The position numbers and the translations under genes were made by a program. Below, in pieces: positions 21,027 through 33,591 of a stretch of DNA of 64,000 nt (the first letter of the stretch is position 1; every line of letters begins with the position of its first letter). Source of the stretch: Eupeodes corollae (Eukaryota; Arthropoda; Insecta; Diptera; Syrphidae); NCBI RefSeq assembly GCF_945859685.1, contig NC_079147.1, positions 228,032,765 through 228,096,764 on the forward strand, in the 5' to 3' direction. Below the pieces are notes generated by a model. That model was given only the letters and a program-made list of their open reading frames with translations, had not been told where the DNA came from and did not search any database.

Positions 21027-22025
21027 TTTTCTGAAAATACTTAACTATTTATTATAAGAAAAATATTATGTTAAGGGGAATCGAATACACACCATTTTTT
21101 GTGGGATGAGGTCTTTCCTTTGTATATGAAAACCAAATATATGTATACACAGTTTTCATACACATTATATAAAAACCATATATATACAAAGGCGCGATTC
21201 ACCTCAAGACACAACTCATCCTGGAAATGGAAAACACTTGTGAGCATACTTAACGAAAATAATTGTTTGTGTAACTAGTTCGTTCAAAGCTTTTTCCTTT
21301 GGAAAGCTCTATTTTAATTATATATTAGAAGAACCAGGATAGAAAATAAATTATATGAAGATAAGAAAGAGGAAGAACATGTATGTTTAAATTGTAAAGC
21401 GATCGCCTATTGGTTGTGTAGTTAGGTAGGTGTCTAAGACGAATAAAGAATAGCATTGGAGTGCTCAGCTTTATGCAGATAGATAGATAAAGACATGTTT
21501 GTGATGATAATGAAGAATGTTATTGGTAGGTAGAAGGTACTTTCTACAATCTAATCACATTCATTTTTTCCTACAAGTTTTCAGCACAAACATGTAGTTA
21601 TTACGTTCAGTTTATTTTTTCCGTAAAAATTTGCATTTTTTTAAAGAAAAAACAAGCATACGAATAGGTACAAGAAATTGTTATTCTTGTGTTGTTTACA
21701 GTCAGGCTCTTGTGCATTTTGGATTTCAGTTATGAAGTGACACGTAAGGAGTAGTTGTACGTATTATGTACCTATACAGGTATAATGTGTATGGGTTGAA
21801 AAAGTGATTCTAATAGAAAATAGATATACTCTTTCTGGCCCGTTTAGACGAAAACAAATAAAATATGTGCAAAACAACCTTATTCTTAAAGAATAATATT
21901 TTAAAATCATATATACAAAGGTACCAAGAGAATACTTCTTGAAAGACACTTTAAAATAGATTGTTGATTGAATATATCACATTCGTTAATCCGATGCAGT
22001 GGCGCTACACGGCCATCATCGTTAG
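21027..22025. other. Non-coding stretch with a small foldback
   Basis: At about 21095-21225 there is an imperfect inverted repeat (GGGATGAGGTCTTTCC...CTTTGTATAT against ATATACAAAG...CTCATCCT). A short GATA run lies near 21480. Nothing else is supported. Confidence 0.4.
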
Positions 22026-22027
22026 TA

Positions 22028-22971
22028 AACGGTGATTTTTTAAGAGTTTGAGAACTTTTTAAAAAAAAAACGCATACAATTTGCAAAATCTCATCGATTT
22101 TTTATTTGAAACGTTAGATTGGTCCATGACATTTACTTTTTGAAGATAATTTCATTTAAATGTTGACCGCGGCTGCGTCTTAGGTGGTCCATTCGGAAAG
22201 TCCAATTTTGGGTAACTTTTTCGAGCATTTCGGCCGGAATAGCCCGAATTTCTTCGGAAATGTTGTCTTCCAAAGCCGGAATAGTTGCTGGCTTATTTGT
22301 GTAGACTTTAGACTTGACGTAGCCCCACAAAAAATAGTTAATAAAGGCGTCAAATCGCATGATCTTGGTGGCCAACTTACCGGTCCATTCCTTGAGATGA
22401 ATTGTTCTCCGAAGTTTTCCCCCAAAATGGCCATAGAATCGCGAGCTGTGTGGCATGTAGCGCCATCTTGTTGAAACCACATGTCAACCAAGTTCAGTTC
22501 CTCCATTTTTGGCAACAAAAAGTTTGTTAGCATTGAACGATAGCGATCGCCATTCTCCGTAACGTTGCGTCCAACAGCATCTTTGAAAAAATACGGTCCA
22601 ATGATTCCACCAGCGTACAAACCACACCAAACAGTGCATTTTTCGGGATGCATGGGCAGTTCTTGAACGGCTTCTGGTTGCTCTTCACTCCAAATGCGGC
22701 AATTTTGCTTATTTACGTAGCTATTCAACCAGAAATGAGCCTCATCGCTGAACAAAATTTGTCGATAAAAAAGCGGATTTTCTGCCAACTTTTCTAGGGC
22801 CCATTTTGGTAATAAAATTCAATGATTTGCAAGCGTTGCTCGGTAGTAATTCTATTCATGATGAAATGTCAAAGCATACTGAGAATCTTTCTCTTGGCAC
22901 CATGTCTGAAATCCCGCGTGATCTGTCAAATACTAATGCATGAAAATCCTAACCTCAAAAAAATCACCCTT
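22028..22971 (-). mobile_element. DD41D (rosa-type) mariner, internally deleted, copy 1
   Basis: 944 bp with inverted ends AACGGTGATTTTTTAAGAG and AAGGGTGATTTTTTTGAGG, each flanked by TA. The minus strand reads from ATG at about 22860 for about 18 codons (...LQIIEFYYQ), then jumps to W-A-L-E-K-L-A-E-N-P. About 130 codons containing the DNA-binding domain are deleted. The catalytic half then reads to about 22180: ILFSDEAHFWLN (first D), WFQQDGATCHTA (second D), and PPRSCDLTP near 22360, where a frame change disrupts the third-D region. The C-terminus RRSRGQHLNEIIFKK is intact in another frame. Diptera carry this group; it was described in Ceratitis rosa. Confidence 0.9.
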
Positions 22972-22989
22972 TATAAGCTGAATTTTTCA

Positions 22990-23425
22990 TCAAATTCTTC
23001 ACATATAATGCTGTGTTTGGTTTCCTCCACACAAATCTGCGACCGTCCGACCCAAAGACATTAAACTTGCTCTCGTCAAGGAATAACACATTCTTTCAAA
23101 AATCATCTTGTTTCGAACCATATGCATTCGCATAGCGATTTGAAACGTTTGCTTTCAAAATGTAGGTTTTTTTTTGCCCCGTGCGACCATTATATCCCTT
23201 TGAATGCAGAAAGTTCCGAACAGTTTGAGGGTAAAGCCATATTCCACCATATTTCACCATTTGCTTGAATGTCAGCAGCTATTTTAGGAGCACTTAACAT
23301 GAGATCAGACATTACCATTCTTTCAATTTTTTGTTATATTTGAGCGTCTAGTATTTTTTTTTCGACCTCTTCCTGGGGCCACTTCAAAGCTTTTATTTTT
23401 CAAATAATTTTGTAATACATTTCCT
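22990..23425 (-). pseudogene. Tc1-type transposase relic, family F, copy 2
   Basis: Nearly the same sequence as 10800-11760: the minus-strand block D-E-S-K-F-N-V-F-G/S-D-G-R-R (first catalytic D) near 23050, then upstream segments to about 23425 (KALKWPQE-like). It lacks the 554 bp hAT insertion of copy 1, and so preserves the empty site TTATATCC near 23190-23200. It abuts the truncated 3' end of the Transib-like relic. Confidence 0.75.
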
Positions 23426-23439
23426 TAACGTTTTCAACT

Positions 23440-25542
23440 CTTTATTTTTAGCCTCAGCATCTTCTCCAGTTAACTGCCCAATGGGCAAAATTGCGTGTTG
23501 GACAATTTGTCCCCCATGAATAAGTACCTTATGTACAGAAGCTGGCGTTTATGGCAAAGCAACAGGCCAAAGTTTTTAGAATAACTGAATTGTTTCACTC
23601 CAGTTATCTCCGAAGAAAGGAAAGGGTTTGCAAAAAGTCTCCGGGTCGTATTTCCATCGGTCGAGTTCCCCCCACTTTGCTTAGGCTTGTCAATAATGAA
23701 GACCCTGAACTCTTATTGAATGCGTTGTTTCTGGCTTTCATAAAGAGGTTATTCAACTTTGCCCGTTCGCCATTTTTTTCAATTCGAGCCTATACGTTAA
23801 TGGATACAAAATTCAAAAAAACGTATCCATGCATGTAATGGTGATATCCCAAAGTCCAAACTTTCTATATTTATGTTTCTTTTCAAGGAATTTTCTATAT
23901 CGTTCATGGCAGATGTCTCCACATATGTAGCAGATATGTTGTGATGAGGTATGCGTCAAGGCATTACACACCTTTTCATGCACCATTGTTAGTTTAAGGT
24001 CATGTTTTACCAATATGTTACGATCAAAAGCAGTAACAATAGTACTCGACAATTTCTCGATTTGATCATGAATGTATTTTTGTTCTTCTCTGCTCAATTC
24101 TTCAGTTTTCTTTTGAAGTTGAAAACGCACAGGTCTAGAGTTACTGGTGGATCCAGGGCGAGGATTATGCCATACAATTTGTTTGGGTACGTCAGGATTT
24201 AACTGTGTAAAAAGTTGAAGGGGGACATACGATGTTATGAACATATCACTATCATTAAATTCAGCCGTAATTCGTTGTTTGTATTCTGATTGTCCACTGC
24301 TACCATCGAAACCCCACTTTCCAATCAGCGTTAAATTACAGGAATAACCTTGAAAATCTTGTAATGCTTCACCTTGCGATTCGACAAGTAACCTCAGCCA
24401 ATGAATCACTTACCGTTATTGTTTCCGGATCCGGATAGCAGTCTTGTTTCGCTTTTAAAACTTTTGCATAGCATGGAAATAAATCTACACCCGTAGATGC
24501 ATTCACCACACGCCTAATTACTTGGTATTGATTTTTAGACAACTTAGCCTTTACCAAAATTTTAAGAGCATCATTAACGATAAGCATTTTTCTGTGTGAA
24601 AAACGGAGGCTATATCGGGGTCTATTGAAGCAATGATTGCAATACGTCTCCTTTTTGTTCTGGAAGAGCATTTTAAAAATGCTCTGTATGGCCTGCCTTG
24701 TGACATACTTGAACATGGATCATTAATTTCATACCTGTAGTCTTCTGTAGCCTTAAGCCAGTCATCGTTTTTTGTTAAGAAAAAAATCTCATTCCTGGAA
24801 GCCTTATTCCATCTTTTTAAAAAGGACTTGCATAGAACATTAATCTTTCTTACTTGATCATCACAAATTTCTAAGTTATAGACTTTTAAAAACATCTTTA
24901 CAGTTTCTTTATGCTTAGAAGCATCTCCACCCTTCCTCACCTTCCGCCAAATGTTAAATACATCAAGCCGTGTAAAGACTTTTGTGGATTCAAAAAGTGA
25001 ATAAAAACACATTTCTTAGTCCAATTTAAGTTCGATTTTTTAAACTTTAGCATATTTTCGCAAAAAATTACTGATATGTCTTGAAAGGTGATAATATAGC
25101 CTAAATAAATATGTAATTTTTGTTAGGGGCAAGTAGGGGGCACAGAAGTTATTCACTTTTGAAAGTCATCAAAAAATCACAAAAATCATATTACACCTTA
25201 ATTGAGTAACGGTTTTCACATAAAAACCTGACTTATTTTATACTAAAAAATATACATAAATTACCTACATATCTTGTACTTTGAATTCCATAACTCAAAT
25301 TTTAAAAAAATTATTAAAAACTAATGTATTTAACGTGATTGTAAATCAAAAAAATGGAAAATGTAAGCTTTGCTAAAATTGAAAAACACACAACTTGCAT
25401 GATCGATCTTACCATAATGAAAACAATGTAGACGAAAAAGATGGCTATGATTTCCGATATTTGAGTTAACATTTCCATTCAACAAAATAAGTAATTTTAA
25501 CTTTTAGATTTCACCTTTTGGCCTACTGGGGAAACAACTGTG
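23440..25542 (-). pseudogene. Transib/RAG1-like transposase relic
   Basis: Minus-strand frames read in order. First (25012-24551) is an N-terminal domain with KSFLKRWNKASRNEIFFLTK. Then come a linker and a catalytic segment (24409-23813) with GKWGFDGSSGQSEYKQ (first acidic residue about 24306), QIVWHNPRPGSTSNSRPVRF, then LTMVHEKVCNAL, where family members have an acidic residue and this copy has H (about 23979), and the C-x2-C motif ICYICG. A deleted stretch follows, and near 23455-23500 comes ILPIGQLTGEDAEAKNK with the last acidic block. The order D-block, PRP block, EKV block, CxxC, LPxG...E..NK matches RAG1 and Transib transposases. At the right edge CACAGTTG (minus, from 25542) resembles the CAC heptamer of Transib ends, followed outside by CGGCG (25543-25547), a typical Transib target. 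The left end is lost. At least two frameshifts and a deletion make it inactive. Confidence 0.75.
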
Positions 25543-25839
25543 CGGCGCTACTCCCTTAATTTAAAAACCCTTTAGTAGAAAAATGCGTTAATAAAAAAAT
25601 ATTGTTTTTTTTCAACCCAAGAACTTATACACCAAAAATAAACACAACAAATTAAGTTACTTTAGTTTTAGCCAACTCTAAATGCATATGTACAGTGACC
25701 AACAAAATTCTTCGTACGATATACAAATTTCATATATATGTTTAATTTGTGTACATATGTCTTCTGTTATATGTTTTTTGAACACAAATATGCTATTTAT
25801 AACTTTTATGACTTGTATCACTCCACCCACTTTACTTAA

Positions 25840-27629
25840 CCCATTAAGAGCCGAATGTCCTTAAAACAAAAACTTTTTAGTTCATTTTTTTATTTAAATG
25901 AAAAATACATATTCTACTCAAAAATAAAAACTGGACAAATATATGTAAGGTAGGTTTTTGGGACCTGTACCCAAGCGAGTACAATGGCACAATTTATGCT
26001 ATTTTTTTTTTTGTTAAATTAAACATTTTGAAACAATCCTTCTCTACGCCAAGTGCCACCACCACTTTTTGTCACGAAATTTAATTCGGTAATTATTGAT
26101 GGCTTGATCATGAAGGTCAACGCCTCCCATCCCTGAGTTGCACTATGCGATCATTTTCGGCTGCTTTACATTTACTTTTGATTTTTTTTTCGAGCACCAT
26201 CGGTTGACTGAATGCATCGGTTCGATACCTTCAAAGTTTGAGTCCACACTCACAGCGCTGTTGTCATTCCATTTTACAAAAAGTATTTTATTGGCAGTAT
26301 CGTATCTGTGATCATAGAATCCTCTTTTTTCTTTTTTGAACTCTGCATTCGATTTCAGCGGACATTTTTTTGTTCGCGTACAGTCCCAATAGCTCGAAAT
26401 CCCTTTTGTTTTAACAAAAGAAGCAGGTCATGTGACGTAAAAAAAAATTATCAAAAAATACAATGTGATCTGAAGGATGGTTTACTTTGTCTAAAAAATC
26501 AACAACAACTCTGGATCCGACTGGAATTTGCTGTTTTGCCATAGTGACGTTTTTAGATCCACAATAGGTTTCGAATTGGTACAAATAACCACAATGCTCA
26601 TCAGCATTCAATTTTTAAAGCCAAATCTGCTTCGAAGAGTGACTTTCATAGTATTTTACCATAGACTCGTCAACTGAAAGTTTTTCGTGTATATATCCAA
26701 ACCGGCAAAATTTTTCATTTAGAAGGGTTGCTAGAGGACTTATTTTGCCATTTAGTCGGTAAGAACCAAATTATTATTGTGAGCAAGGTGGAGATATTTT
26801 TTTATTTCCTTGAATCTGGTTTGGGACATATTGTTAGCAACAAATGGTACACGAGTGTCTTCATCTGTTTGCCAGTACATATTCTCTCTTGGAATGGAAT
26901 GGTAGCCGCTGTAAAGTAAGATACCCAAAAAGACTTTCAAATCGTGTTCGGTGAATGAAAAATTGTGGGCATTAGACTGTGCTGCATAAAGGCGAGACTG
27001 CTCAACAATCAAATTAACTACTTCTTCGTCAAATAAAGTTTCAAAAACTTCAGGTTCCAACTTTCCATCTAATTTAGTTACCAAGTTTACCTTTTGTCTC
27101 AAAAAAAAAAGCTTTTTGGAATTTAATTGCACATGGTTTTTTGGACCATTTTGGAAAATATTCACAACGTTTTGCGGTTTGAATTCTGCGCTGTAGCTCT
27201 TGAAGCGGTAAATCGTCTTCACTGTCACTGCTACAAAACACCTCTACTTCACCTGGAACATCTTGCGGCATGGTGCAAGCAACAAGATCTTCAGCATTAC
27301 CCTCCTCCGCATCCGTATTATAATCTGGATCTGGTGAAAGCAACACAATGTCGAAATTGCTATGGCTTGAAGACGTTTCAACGAAGTCTAAGGCACGTCC
27401 TAAATTCTGAAAGTTTCTGCCGTAAAAACTTGCTTGTTTGATGCTTTGAAATTCCATATCAATGTGAATAATTATCTAGAAAATATGTGTGCCTAACTGA
27501 CTAATAGGAAGCAAAAGAAAGCAAACTAGAAATTAACGGGATTCGCTGCAGTTATTTTTTTTTCGGCATAACGGCTACTTGAAATAACTATTTTTTTGTA
27601 CACGCATGGGTACAACGGCTATTAATGGG
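25840..27629 (-). mobile_element. piggyBac-type element 2 with inverted ends
   Basis: 1790 bp. It starts at CCCATTAAGAGCCG after TTAA (25836-25839) and ends at CGGCTATTAATGGG before TTCA (27630-27633), a one-base change from TTAA. The subterminal motif TGTACCCA(A/T)GCG(A/T)GTACAA occurs inverted near both ends. On the minus strand the transposase starts at about 27457 (MEFQSIKQASFYGRNFQ, then an acidic N-terminus with SDSEDDLPLQEL), shifts frame near 27200, and continues FTEHDLKVFLGILLYSGYHS and CQTDEDTRVPF-like sequence to 26752. Parts of the catalytic core follow (VGSRVVVDFLDK, HIVFFDNFF near 26450) and MGGVDLHDQAINNYRIKFRD near 26110. Frameshifts and deletions inactivate it. Confidence 0.9.
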
Positions 27630-27786
27630 TTCACCAAATAATAAAAAGAGGCAAAGGTTCATCACGTGAAACGACACAATTCATCGTACGATAACTTTTT
27701 CCGTTTCTCTTTGTGGTTTGGTCAAAAATTATTTCATTCTGCATTCAGCCGTCAGTGAACCAACATCTTATGGAGAAAGAATTTAA

Positions 27787-28719
27787 ATGTCAGTTTACCG
27801 AAAAAGAAAAGAAACGTCGCAAGATTTCCGACAAGTGGTTGTGGATTTGTTTTTGAAAGAAAACAAATCATTTGCTGAGCTTGCGCGTCTGGTTGGTAAA
27901 CCTAAATCTACGATCCAGTACATCATAGAAAAATACAAAAAAACAAGCAACTTTGAATATGAGCGAAGATCATGCCGCCCTCGCATTTTAAATGAGGGAA
28001 ACGAAAGGCTTAGTTTGAGGACGTCAGTACGCGTACAATTGGAAGGACTCTCAACAGACATCAACTTTTTTCAAGAACAACAAGAAAGAAGGCCCTGATA
28101 AGTGATGTGAATAAGAAGAAACGGAAAGTCTTTGCATCTCTGCACAAAAACGCTAATCTGGAATTTTGGAAGAAGGTTTTGTTCACCGACGAGAGCAAGT
28201 ACAATATTTTTAAACACGAGAAAAAGTGGCACAGCAATGGAAAACCAAAATCTCCAAAGAACGGTTAAACACGGTGGTGGCAGTGTCATGGTTTGGGAAA
28301 GCATGGCCTGGTCTGGCTTGGGAGAGCTGAAATTCATTGATGGAAACTTGGATCAGCACATGTACTTGGATATCCTAAGGGCAAATTTAGGTGCATCAGT
28401 GGAAAAACTCAATCTGGGCCGAGACTGGATCTTCCAACTGGATAATGATCCTCAGTATGTTGCTAAAAAAGTAAAGGAATGGTTGCTGTCCTATGCCCCC
28501 AGACAGTTATATTCCCCTCCACAGAGCCCCGACTTAAACCCAATAGAGCATTTGTGGGACTATTTGGAAGAACAACTCCATAAACACCAAATTTCATCTA
28601 AAGCCATTCAAGCTCTCCAAACGGAATGGGATCGCGTACCTGAAGATTTCACAAAGAAGCTGGTTTCTTCTACGCCTATCAAAACGGCGCATTACAGCGC
28701 TAATTGGATCTCAGGCTAG
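27787..28719 (+). pseudogene. Tc1 transposase of element 1 (frameshifted)
   Basis: From ATG at 27787 the frame encodes the Tc1 helix-turn-helix region (ENKSFAELARLVGKPKSTIQ, then YIIEKYKK). After about 28050 the reading shifts. The first catalytic block V-L-F-T-D-E-S-K-Y-N-I-F lies near 28170-28210 in one frame. From about 28230 another frame carries KHGGGSVMVW, then FQLDNDPQYVAKK (second D) and SPDLNPIEHLWD (third residue E, DD34E) to the TAG at 28717-28719. At least two frame changes are needed, and a stretch between the two DNA-binding domains and the catalytic core is shortened. Confidence 0.85.
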
Positions 28720-29040
28720 GTTGCCTTGAGATCGCCATTTCTACCTTCTTCTACGCCACGGAGACTGGAAGCTGCCATTCCTATTAAATCTGGTGGACAC
28801 GCAACACGTTACTAAAATGCAGATGTTATTAAAATATTTTTAAAAAAAGAAGTCGTACGATAAATTTTGTCGTTTAATTATGATGAATAATACAATTTTG
28901 TTTTAATTTTGAGAAAATAAAGGCACATAAGTTGAATATTTTTATGCACACAATCTCAATATTTTAAAATGTCAGTTGATTCTTGAGTGTACTTTTAAGT
29001 AACTGAACAACAGAATTTATGTCTATTGTACGAAGAATTA

Positions 29041-30552
29041 CAGCTGCGGTCAAAATAATAGCAGTAAGAAGGGAATACTGAAAAAATTGAACCTAATAAA
29101 TACCTAATGATTTTTAATCGTTATAAATATTTATATTTATTAAGCTGCATTCATTTTAATCCAGGTTATGACAGAAAAAGTTTGGGTTTTATCAAATAAA
29201 TAAAAATAAAAAAAATTTTACCTTCAAGGTAAAGATTTGCTCCAGTCAAAAAAATAGCAGTATTCACAAAAATTAAGGAAATGTTCATACAAATTTCAAG
29301 AAAATTTATTAATATTTGGTTGTAGACCCCTTATTGCTTATAACGGCCTCACATCGTCGCTTCATAGAATCAACCAAAGCCTGACATCTCTCCAATGGGA
29401 TACTTTTCCATGCAGTCTCAACTGTTATCCAAAGCTGATTATTGTTGGTCGGTTTTGATGCTGCAACCATTTTTTTAACATCTGCCCAAAGGTTCTCTAT
29501 CGGGTTGAGGTCAGGTGATTGGGGAGACTAATCTGAAACAGAAATATTATTGACCCGAAACCACTCTTTAGCTTTTTTGCTGGTGTGCTTCGGGTCATTG
29601 TCTTGTTGAAAGACCCATCTGATTGGCATTTCCTCCTCTGCGTAAGGCAGCATGGTTCCCTGAAGAATGTCAACGTAAACATGCTGATCCATCACACCAT
29701 TTATTCGGTATATGGGACCTGCACCGTGGTATGAGAAGGAACCCCATACCATAATGCTAGAGCCACCATGTTTAACGGTTTTACGCGTATACCTAGGCAC
29801 GTATTCAGCATTTGATGGGCGTCGCACATATTCACGAGAACCAGGGCTGCCATACAAAACTATTTTGCTTTCATCCGTCCATAAGATATTTCGCCAATCC
29901 TCAATTCTTGAAACTGAATTCTTTTGCCAATGTGTTTTTTTGTAAAAAGTGGAACTTTTCTGGGGCTTCTGGCGTTGAGATTATTTCTTCTAAATGTTTC
30001 TACACTTGCATTCAAATTTAATTCTTTTTTATCTCAGTAGCAGGCAAGTGGGTTAAGGCTTTCGAGCATCTTACAATTCTCCTTACCGATTTCGGAGATA
30101 AAACTTTTTTCCTGCCGCGGGTTTCAGGTTTTCCTTTATAATTTTTTGAAGAAGTTGGCGAATGATTCGGCGTTTCTCCGGATTACAGTGTTTACTACGG
30201 CCCATACTGTAAGTGTATCTGAGTATAAATATGATAATACAATGAGGCATTGAAAGCTTACCTTGAAACTTGAGATAATTATAATTTAAAAAAACATCAA
30301 AAAACAATATACAAATACCATAAGCTTGCTAAAACTGCTATTATTTTGACCGTTAAGATATACACTTTAAGAGCATTCGAGTAACATTTGGGAAAAAACC
30401 GTTATGTCATGGAATTTTTTTTCCGGAAATGGAAGACAAAATGTTCTAGTACCAAAAAAGTAGTTAAAGAATGTAATTAATTGTTCATACATTGCATTGT
30501 ACTAGAATATATTAATAGGGAGGTTACACTGCTATTATTTTGACTGGCACTG
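29041..30552 (-). mobile_element. Tc1-type element 2 (IR/DR)
   Basis: 1512 bp flanked by TA (29039-29040 and 30553-30554). Ends CAGCTGCGGTCAAAATAATA (left) and CAGTGCCAGTCAAAATAATA (right). Inner copies AGTCAAAAAAATAGCAGT near 29244 and its inverse near 30332 complete the four-repeat IR/DR layout. The insertion lies at the very end of element 1. Confidence 0.9.
29309..30205 (-). pseudogene. Tc1 transposase of element 2
   Basis: The minus strand starts MGRSKHCNPEKRRIIRQL at 30205. A deletion or shift follows near 30080, and the middle of the protein is missing or damaged. From about 29857 the catalytic part is open (YTRKTVKHGGSSIMVWGSF, FQQDNDPKHTSKKAKEWF with the second D). A TAG near 29530 replaces a conserved W in the D-W-S-P-Q-S-P-D-L-N-P-I-E-N-L-W block, after which the frame runs on to a natural end (KRRCEAVISNKGSTTKY) with TAA at 29309-29311. 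Confidence 0.85.
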
Positions 30553-31366
30553 TATGTCGGCGTCTGTAGCACCTTCCGTGTGTCGATTTAAAATGTTCGT
30601 TACCATAAAAAACAACAATTTATTTTTAAGAAGTGGTAAACACATTCATTTATTTTAAAGTTTTAAAACGTTTCAAAATTTGGAAAAAAAAGATTTTAAT
30701 CAAAATTTGGCACAAACATATAATTTGAAATTTTTTGTTTTGTAAATTTAAATTACTTATTTTTAAAATACAAAATGTACTCAATTTTTTAACGGCAATT
30801 ACCAATGCAATCGCCAATTTCAATTTGAAATAAATAATTTACTTATACAATCTAAATGTGTATATTTATACTCTAATGAAACATAAAATTTGAGCAAATG
30901 CTTAAGTTAACACGTGTGGTTGTATAATTTTAATATTTTTTCCTTAGTCTATATTTGTTATAATTCATTTTGTAATTAATAAATAATATAACTTATTTAA
31001 ATGTTGATTTCTTCAAAGTTAATTATATCTAAATTTATTACAAATATTCTTAGTACGTTTTGAGAAATTTGAAAAAAAATCTCTTGATTATATTTTAACT
31101 AATTATATAAAAATGCTAATATTTCGGATTTCCTCTTGGAGAGTTTTCATTGAAACTTCCAGAAGCTCATCCATCCAGCTAATACTGTAATTATTTGTTT
31201 GTCTATATTTTCTATTAATTCTCAGAGTATTAGTAAATAAATTAGTTAACAAACACTATTAACACTATTGACTTCAAGATTTAAATATATTTAATTTATT
31301 TGCAAATTCGCGTTCAAGTCGCTTAGTTTCGCCATTTTATGTTTATGGATGTGTCAATTGTATGTA
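30553..31366. other. Non-coding AT-rich spacer
   Basis: Spacer between Tc1 elements 2 and 3; no gene or repeat that I can support. Confidence 0.5.
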
Positions 31367-32879
31367 CAGTGTATCAATTTCATATTCATATCCCTTCAAT
31401 AAAAAGTTTGAATGTTTTCCTCATCCAAAACGACTTCAGTTACAAAAGAATTAACAAAGTTAAAATTAAGTAAGTTCATGGTTGATATATTTGTTGGTAC
31501 AATTCATTATTTTTGAAAATTTTAAACAAAAGAAAAAACTACAGTAATACTGGGTCAATTTCGTATTCGTACCCTTTTTTAATCAGTCAAACAATTTGGC
31601 TTTAATATATTTTGTGGAATAACCTTTGGAAGTTATTACAGCTTACAATCGTCTTGGCATTGACCTTACCAATTTTGCAGTTGTTTCCGAGATTATTTGT
31701 GTCCATTCATAGAGAATTTTCTCCTTGAGGTCATTTTTGTTCTTAATGGTGCATTTGCGAATTCTGCGGTCCAGTTTTTCTGATAAATTCTCTATCGGCT
31801 TAATGTCTGGTAATTGTAGGGAGGTTTTCAAAACCTGACTGCAATTAAACAGAACGCACATTCGGTTTCCAATCGCCTTATGCTATAGGTCGTCATCCTG
31901 ATAAAAAGTAAAGTTGTTTTCTAGACCCGTTTGTGAAGCATTATCTTTTAAATTCGTCTAAAGGACATCGATGTAGATGTTGTGATCAGTAATTCCATCA
32001 ATTATGTGCAGTTTCCCAACTCCAGCTGCCGAAAAACAACCCCACACCATTACCGACCCACCACCATGTTTATCGGTTCCTCGAGTGTTTTGCTAAAGGT
32101 ATTCAGTATTCGGCTTTCGCCAAACCATTTGTCTGCCATCCTAGCCATGAATACTTAACTTTGATTCATCTGTAAAAATAACCGTTTTTTAGAAGTCAAA
32201 GTGTTTTGCTTGGTATTCTTTGGCTAATACAAGCCGACATGACTTATAAATGGTTTTTGCGCGATACTCTTCCGTTGAAATCATGTTCCCGTATACAATT
32301 CCGCAACGTTTCAGTACAAAATTGTTTTTCCAGGGATTGGCGAAGATTCTGTGCCAATTTTGGTGCACTTATCTTTGGATTTTTATTTAGTTCAAGCACA
32401 ATTCTCCTCTTGTCATGCGTGTTGAAAAAACTTCTTGTCATATTGCGAGGCAAGTTTTCAATCCTTTTTTCCTTGACAAACCGGTTAACAACCGCTGATT
32501 TGGCTCGATTAACTAAAGATGAAATCTGTTTACATGATTTACCTTCTTGGTGGTATTTTACGATGAGTTCTAGAAGTTTAAAATTGAATGACTTCAGAAT
32601 ACTTAAAATAATAGCATATGAATTGACAAAACGCATTTGATTGAAAATGCAGGGGAAATAAAAGCTGCTTGGCTACTTAGAATTAAGCGTACGAATACGA
32701 AATTGATCTAGTTTTGCAGTAGTTTTTATCACTTTAGCATTTACTTAGTAAATAATTTTTATCAATTAAAAAAATTTAATAAAATATATCAATCATGAGT
32801 ACACACTTAACATGCATGTGGATCAGGAGAACATTCAAAGTTTTAAAAGAAGGGGTACAAATATAAGATTGATACACTG
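31367..32879 (-). mobile_element. Tc1-type element 3 (IR/DR) with decayed transposase
   Basis: 1513 bp flanked by TA (31365-31366, 32880-32881). Ends CAGTGTATCAATTTCATATT and CAGTGTATCAATCTTATATT, with inner copies CAATTTCGTATTCGTACCC near 31556 and its inverse near 32683. On the minus strand the DNA-binding part reads 32636-32244 (KYHQEGKSCKQISSLVNRAK, SAVVNRFVKEKR, then KNPKISAPKLAQNLRQ). The catalytic domain follows with decay (the KHGGGS block near 32070 in another frame; D-I-K-P-I-E-N-L near 31800 for the third catalytic block) and ends M-P-R-R-L near 31650. Several frameshifts and the loss of the middle region inactivate it. Confidence 0.88.
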
Positions 32880-33591
32880 TAGTTCTAATTTAAAAAAGAA
32901 GAAGTAAAAACCTGTGGCGAAGTTCGTACAACTTATTGATTATTGTTTTCTTGCTTTTGATTTTTACAAAACATGAATTTGAGTATTTTATTTTGGTGCA
33001 GTTGGTCGCAATTCATGGAGAAATTTGTATGAATTATTTTTATAAATGATTGATTTGATTATGAAAATCTCAGTTTTGTTTTCGTTCCAGTATTGGAAGA
33101 GAGGAAAGCAAGTTTGGCAAATTTTCAAAGTCCATATCATGACGATCATTAATTCAACCATACACACAGTTGTGTTCATAAAAATAGAAGTGCTGGTCAC
33201 ACTTTATTAGGTTGTCAATTATTTGAATAAATTAAATTCTTACAAAAAAAATAACATGTCACTTGCATCTAACGGTCTTTCATTTTCATATTAGAGACTT
33301 TTCGCTTGAAGTTATACTCCAGTGTTCATAAAAATAGCAGTGCTTTGGTTTTATAATTAAAAAGTGTTAAAAATTATTTTTTTTATTTTACGGTAAATAA
33401 TCATTTTATTATTTTAAGTTTTAAATATTTGTAACATACTAGCATATACAAAATTAATAAATATTAGCTCAAAAATAATCAACGGTAAAATCACTGCACC
33501 GAAGAAATTCGAAGACTTATTAGAAAACTGCGTTTGGAGGGAAAAACCTACCAAAATATTCAATTATTTTATTCATTCAGCTTTAAACAAG

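Larger units (their letters stand above)
25693..29040 (+). mobile_element. Tc1-type element 1 (IR/DR), interrupted by piggyBac
   Basis: TA (25691-25692) precedes CAGTGACCAACAAAATTCTT then CGTACGATA. The same TTC(A/T)TCGTAC(G/A)ATA motif recurs inverted near 28850 and 29025-29035, and direct near 27680, giving the IR/DR pattern of Tc1 elements. A piggyBac element (25840-27629) is inserted in the left end. The right end is cut at 29040, where the next Tc1 element begins. Confidence 0.75.
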
